From Chitinophagaceae bacterium (GTDB taxonomy: Bacteria; Bacteroidota; Bacteroidia; Chitinophagales; Chitinophagaceae), in assembly GCA_023229465.1 (NCBI GenBank), contig JALNZE010000004.1:62001-126000 (forward strand): a DNA stretch of 64,000 nucleotides. The letters are read 5' to 3'. Positions 60,358-64,000 of the stretch are shown here, piece after piece. Each line of letters opens with the position of its first letter. The stretch's first letter is position 1. The notes beneath the pieces are model-generated. The model had not been told where the DNA came from. It did no database searches and was given only the letters and a program-made list of their open reading frames with translations. The position numbers and the translations under genes are program-made.

Positions 60358-61845
60358 ATGAACCTGTCATTACTCATACTATTACCCCTGCTTACTGCAG
60401 TAACCATTCTTTTCTGTAATGGACTGAAGCAGGTAAGATCCGTTGCCCTGGCAGGTTCTGTACTACAGTTGGCTTTGGGTATTTTTTTACTGGTGGTATA
60501 CTGGCAGGAAAGAAATACAGGTAACCTATCGCCGATGTTATTTGAGTTTTCTGTTACCTGGTTTGCTCCTTTACATATCAATTATCATATTGGCGTAGAT
60601 GGTATTTCCATTGCCATGATTCTGCTCACCGCCTCTGTAGTAGTGGCGGGTATATTGGTTTCCTGGACGATGGAAAAATTGAGTAAAGAATTTTTCTTCT
60701 TATTAATTTTCCTAAGCCTGGGAGCTTACGGGTTCTTTATTTCATTGGATCTTTTTACTTTATTTTTCTTTTTAGAGATAGCGGTTATTCCAAAATTCCT
60801 ATTAATTGGCATTTGGGGTAGCGGCAAGAAAGACTATAGTGCCATGAAGCTTGCGTTGATGCTGATGGCAGGTTCTGCTCTAGTATTTGTAGGATTGATG
60901 GGCGTATATTATCAAACCGGTAGCCTGGATATTTTACAGATTTCTCAAATGCATATTCCCCTGGAGGTTCAGAAATTCTTTTTCCCTTTTGCCTTTATTG
61001 GATTTGGCATATTCGCTGCTCTGTTTCCTTTTCATACCTGGGTACCCGATGGACATGCTTCGGCGCCTACAGCGGCATCCATGTTCCTTGCCGGAATTTC
61101 TATGAAACTGGGTGGTTACGGCTGTTTGCGGGTAGCTACTTTTTTGATGCCCGATGCGGCTCATGCCTACTCCTGGATCATTATTCTGCTGGCTACCATC
61201 GCCATTATTTATGGCGCTTTCGCTACCATGATGCAGACTGATCTGAAATACATCAATGCCTACTCATCGGTAAGTCATTGCGGCTTTGTGATACTGGGTA
61301 TCGGTATGCTAACAGAAACCTCTATAAATGGCGCGGTACTTCAAATGGTATCGCATGGTTTGATGACGGCCCTTTTCTTCGCCGCTATTGGAATGATCTA
61401 TAGCAGAACGCACACACGTATGGTGGCGCAATTGGGTGGGTTATTAAAAGTGATGCCTTTTATCTCTACGGTATTTGTTATTGCCGGTTTATGTTCCCTG
61501 GGTCTTCCGGGTTTTAGTGGATTTGTTGCTGAGATGACGGTGTTTATGGGCTCCTGGCAGAATACAGATACCATGTACCGGCTGGCAACCATTTTATCCT
61601 GCGCTTCTATTGTGGTAACAGCCGTGTATATTTTGCGTGCCGCGGGAAAAACAGTAATGGGGCCCATAACGGATAATGATTTTTTACAGTTAACCGATGC
61701 CCGCTGGAATGAAAAATTGGCAGCAGCTATTTTAATTATCGGAATTGTTTTGATAGGAGTGGCGCCATTCCTGATTAACCAATTGATCGGACCGGGAACA
61801 GAAAATATTTTTCAACAGGTTGGGAAAGCCATTACCCTTAAATAA
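60358..61845 (+). CDS. nuoM: NADH-quinone oxidoreductase subunit M
   Basis: A 495-residue antiporter-like subunit with the key lysine and glutamate context in FFFLEIAVIPKFLLIGIWG, FHTWVPDGHASAPTAASM and TDLKYINAYSSVSHCGF. It forms one of the three proton channels of the membrane arm. Confidence 0.97.
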   Translation: MNLSLLILLPLLTAVTILFCNGLKQVRSVALAGSVLQLALGIFLLVVYWQERNTGNLSPMLFEFSVTWFAPLHINYHIGVDGISIAMILLTASVVVAGILVSWTMEKLSKEFFFLLIFLSLGAYGFFISLDLFTLFFFLEIAVIPKFLLIGIWGSGKKDYSAMKLALMLMAGSALVFVGLMGVYYQTGSLDILQISQMHIPLEVQKFFFPFAFIGFGIFAALFPFHTWVPDGHASAPTAASMFLAGISMKLGGYGCLRVATFLMPDAAHAYSWIIILLATIAIIYGAFATMMQTDLKYINAYSSVSHCGFVILGIGMLTETSINGAVLQMVSHGLMTALFFAAIGMIYSRTHTRMVAQLGGLLKVMPFISTVFVIAGLCSLGLPGFSGFVAEMTVFMGSWQNTDTMYRLATILSCASIVVTAVYILRAAGKTVMGPITDNDFLQLTDARWNEKLAAAILIIGIVLIGVAPFLINQLIGPGTENIFQQVGKAITLK

Positions 61846-61850
61846 CCAAC

Positions 61851-63263
61851 ATGATGTTAGTTGATTTTTTTATATTACTTAAACAGGAACTGGTGATTAC
61901 CGTCATCCTATTCCTGTTGCTTTTTATCAAATTGGGTAAAGACAGAACCAATGAAAGCCTGCTGATTATTATCAATGTTCTGTTATTTCTCAACTTTGTG
62001 GCCGGTTTCTGTTGCTGCCAGGAGGGTATGCTGTTTAATGAAATGTTCCGGACTACTAATTTGATCGTGCTGGAAAAAAATATCCTGAACCTCGCCATCT
62101 GGCTGATTTCCCTTCAATCGTATGCCTGGTTAAAAACACATAAACACCTTATTGAGTTTTATATACTGTTGCTCACAACCTTACTGGGTATGTTTTTTAT
62201 GATCTCCAGTGGTAACTTACTGATGTTTTACCTGGGACTGGAAATGTCAACCATACCGCTGGCTGCCGCGGCTAATTTTGATTTGTTTAAGCGTCAATCA
62301 TCAGAGGCTGCCATGAAACTTATTATTTCATCCGCCTTTTCATCCGCCTTATTATTATTCGGTATTTCTCTGTTGTATGGAACCTCCGGCACATTAACCT
62401 TTTCAGAACTTACGATACACCTGAATGGCGCCCCTCTGCAAATTTTTTCATTTATCTTATTACTATCCGGGTTCTTTTTTAAAATTTCAGCGGTGCCGTT
62501 TCACTTATGGACAGCCGATGTGTATGAAGGGGCGCCTGTGGCGGTTACCGCTTACCTCTCTGTGGTATCCAAAGCTGCCGTGTTATTTGTTTTTGTATCT
62601 GTTTTGTACACTACGTTCAAGCCTTTGGCTAATATATGGTATCCCGTTTTATGTATACTATCGCTGCTAACTATTATAGTGGGCAATCTCTTCGCGCTCA
62701 GGCAAAATAATTTTAAAAGGTTTCTTGCTTTCTCCTCCATTGCACAGGTAGGGTTTATACTGATTGGTATCTCAGGCAGTTCACAGGAGGGAACTGCATC
62801 GGTAATCTATTTTATTTTGATTTATGTTTTCTCTAACCTCGCTGCTTTTGGTGTTGTATCATTGGTGAGTGCATTAACCGGAAAAGAAAATATCAGCGAT
62901 TTTAAAGCTTTCTATACAACCAATCCATTGTTATCCTGGATACTGACCATTGCGCTGTTTTCATTGGCCGGCGTGCCACCTACTGCCGGATTTTTTGGAA
63001 AATTCTTTTTGTTAATTGCCGGTGCCGCTAAAGGAAATTATATTTTGATCGGGGTAGCGGCGTTGAATATGGTGATTTCGTTTTATTATTATCTGCGGGT
63101 AGTAAAGGCCATTTTTATGGACGATAACGCGGAACCCATTGCCAAAATAAAGATCCCGGCTATGCCAAAGCTTGCCTTATATATTTGTGTTGCGGGAATA
63201 GTACTCACCGGTTTGGTAAGCTACGTGTATGATTATATTTATTCACTCAGTACAGGCTTTTAA
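61851..63263 (+). CDS. nuoN: NADH-quinone oxidoreductase subunit N
   Basis: A 470-residue antiporter-like subunit: LLMFYLGLEMSTIPLAAAAN, FHLWTADVYEGAPVAVTAYL, NNFKRFLAFSSIAQVGFIL and FSLAGVPPTAGFFGKFFLL. It ends the nuoABCD-HIJKLMN operon; a small gene follows 12 bases later. Confidence 0.97.
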   Translation: MMLVDFFILLKQELVITVILFLLLFIKLGKDRTNESLLIIINVLLFLNFVAGFCCCQEGMLFNEMFRTTNLIVLEKNILNLAIWLISLQSYAWLKTHKHLIEFYILLLTTLLGMFFMISSGNLLMFYLGLEMSTIPLAAAANFDLFKRQSSEAAMKLIISSAFSSALLLFGISLLYGTSGTLTFSELTIHLNGAPLQIFSFILLLSGFFFKISAVPFHLWTADVYEGAPVAVTAYLSVVSKAAVLFVFVSVLYTTFKPLANIWYPVLCILSLLTIIVGNLFALRQNNFKRFLAFSSIAQVGFILIGISGSSQEGTASVIYFILIYVFSNLAAFGVVSLVSALTGKENISDFKAFYTTNPLLSWILTIALFSLAGVPPTAGFFGKFFLLIAGAAKGNYILIGVAALNMVISFYYYLRVVKAIFMDDNAEPIAKIKIPAMPKLALYICVAGIVLTGLVSYVYDYIYSLSTGF

Positions 63264-63275
63264 ATTTTTACTGTC

Positions 63276-63653
63276 ATGGCGATCAATAAAAATCATGAAT
63301 TTGAAGAACTGGATGGCATTAAATGTGCCATTGTGGAAAAAAATGTATTGAAAAGCCGTGTTGCGTTTATTCAGCGGCTTCTTACATTGAATCATTTTCA
63401 GGTAGTAGTAGTGGATAGTCCGCCACCCAAAGCAGCAGCTCCTGCACCTGTTATTGAAGGAGTGGAACTACCTGTATTACCTCTTTCGCCTGAAACTTTT
63501 ACAGTTGGGGTTACCGATGTGATGTTTAATACCACTAATGCCATTTTCGGACGTCTTTTAAAAACGTCAGATGGACATGTGGTTACACTGTCATACTGGA
63601 AGCAACAGGAACCGGTAGCCCATGATGAGATCCCTTATTATGAAAATAAGTAA
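63276..63653 (+). CDS. Small protein after nuoN, unknown function
   Basis: A 125-residue acidic soluble protein. It has a folded start (EELDGIKCAIVEKNVLKSRV and AFIQRLLTLNHFQVVVVD), a Pro/Ala hinge (PPPKAAAPAPVIEGVELPVL), and a folded end (FTVGVTDVMFNTTNAIFGRL, HVVTLSYWKQ). I know no function. Its place directly after nuoN with a 12-base gap suggests the same transcript and perhaps a link to complex I. Confidence 0.7.
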   Translation: MAINKNHEFEELDGIKCAIVEKNVLKSRVAFIQRLLTLNHFQVVVVDSPPPKAAAPAPVIEGVELPVLPLSPETFTVGVTDVMFNTTNAIFGRLLKTSDGHVVTLSYWKQQEPVAHDEIPYYENK

Positions 63654-63783
63654 GGTCGCAGGCTTGATTCCCGCGCCAAAATAACCTTTCCAGCCTTCTG
63701 AAATTTTCTCGAAAAAATAAACTTTGACTGCCTGTTGCATTTAGCCGGAAATTGTTGTAACTTTTATGTATAAAATTTATTTT

Positions 63784-64000
63784 ATGCATCAATATCACAT
63801 CGTATCACGCATAGCCATCTACTTGCTGGCTGGGGTAATGATTACATTTGGTATCCTGCATTTTATGAATGCCCGTGATTTAGTCGTGTATATTCCTGAT
63901 TATGTTCCAGGGGGTATACTGTGGGTGAATATTGTGGGAGTGGCTTTCATACTTGGAGGTATCTCTTTCATTTTAAACAGATGGGTTAAGATGGCAGGCT
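63784..64000 (+). CDS. DoxX-like membrane protein (partial, runs off the window)
   Basis: The 72 visible residues (MHQYHIVSRIAIYLLAGVMI then TFGILHFMNARDLVVYIPDY) have at least two hydrophobic helices and the FGILHFMN pattern of DoxX-like small membrane proteins. The 3' end is outside the window. A TAACTTTT box near 63758 differs by one base from the -7 consensus. Confidence 0.55.
   Translation, partial: MHQYHIVSRIAIYLLAGVMITFGILHFMNARDLVVYIPDYVPGGILWVNIVGVAFILGGISFILNRWVKMAG

Noticed and set aside
1..64000. CRISPR arrays, tRNA or rRNA genes
   Set aside because: No regularly spaced repeats, tRNA cloverleaf or rRNA-like stretches were found by eye on either strand. A covariance-model scan would settle small tRNAs.

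Overview
The window looks like chromosomal DNA of a Bacteroidetes member, most likely a Chitinophagaceae-type species. The reasons are the gene families (HYC_CC_PP and HMBD metal proteins, DUF5723, a MutS-like ATPase with membrane segments, a fused E1 alpha/beta dehydrogenase, a TonB plug protein without a barrel), the -7 promoter boxes of the form TAnnTTTG, weak ribosome sites and moderate to low GC. No rRNA, tRNA or CRISPR array was seen. This placement is inference from family content; no database search was possible.

Layout. 1-0.95 kb: a PEBP-family protein and a small membrane protein. 1.05-9.24 kb: a heavy-metal efflux operon (HYC_CC_PP protein, a secreted protein with five metal-binding HMBD repeats, an RND pump split into two frames, a TolC-like channel and two HMBD-bearing lipoprotein adaptors). 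9.27-24.1 kb: housekeeping and transport genes (Gfo/Idh/MocA oxidoreductase, cold-shock protein, outer-membrane DUF5723, aminotransferase, DUF1573, E1 dehydrogenase, DCC protein, YebC, amino-acid permease, dicarboxylate symporter, DedA, MFS, glycosyltransferase 9), with a candidate small structured RNA near 12.42-12.54 kb.

24.2-28.6 kb is an accessory patch: a nucleotidyltransferase with a small partner, an internally deleted IS4-family element with intact ends, a secreted carboxypeptidase-regulatory-domain protein, the tail of a LuxR-type regulator joined tail-to-head with the tail of an HlyD-type exporter subunit, and a HEPN/MNT toxin-antitoxin pair. 28.7-40.1 kb is core again: malate dehydrogenase with a clear terminator, a thioredoxin-like protein, an MlaF-like ATPase, lysA, scpB, atpG, secA, deoC, a SPOR protein and an M20 amidohydrolase. 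40.2-42.3 kb is a second decayed patch with a truncated secreted protein, lipoproteins (one lacking an ATG), a frameshifted ORF6N-domain remnant and two long perfect palindromes.

42.4-53.2 kb holds a malic enzyme with a structured leader, an MlaE-like permease, a DUF4442 protein, a beta-CASP nuclease, galactokinase, the membrane MutS-like ATPase and the plug protein. 53.4-63.3 kb is a respiratory complex I operon, nuoABCD-HIJKLMN, lacking nuoEFG: the quinone and proton-pumping modules without the NADH-oxidising module, followed by a short conserved-looking protein. The window ends inside a small membrane protein.

Most of the window is ordinary core genome. I see no clearly new multi-gene system. 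The best leads are the metal operon with its split pump and five-repeat metal protein, the palindrome pair in the ORF6N remnant, the orphan small RNA, the paired gene-tail junction at 27.6 kb, and leaderless-looking promoters placed exactly 4 nt before ATG.
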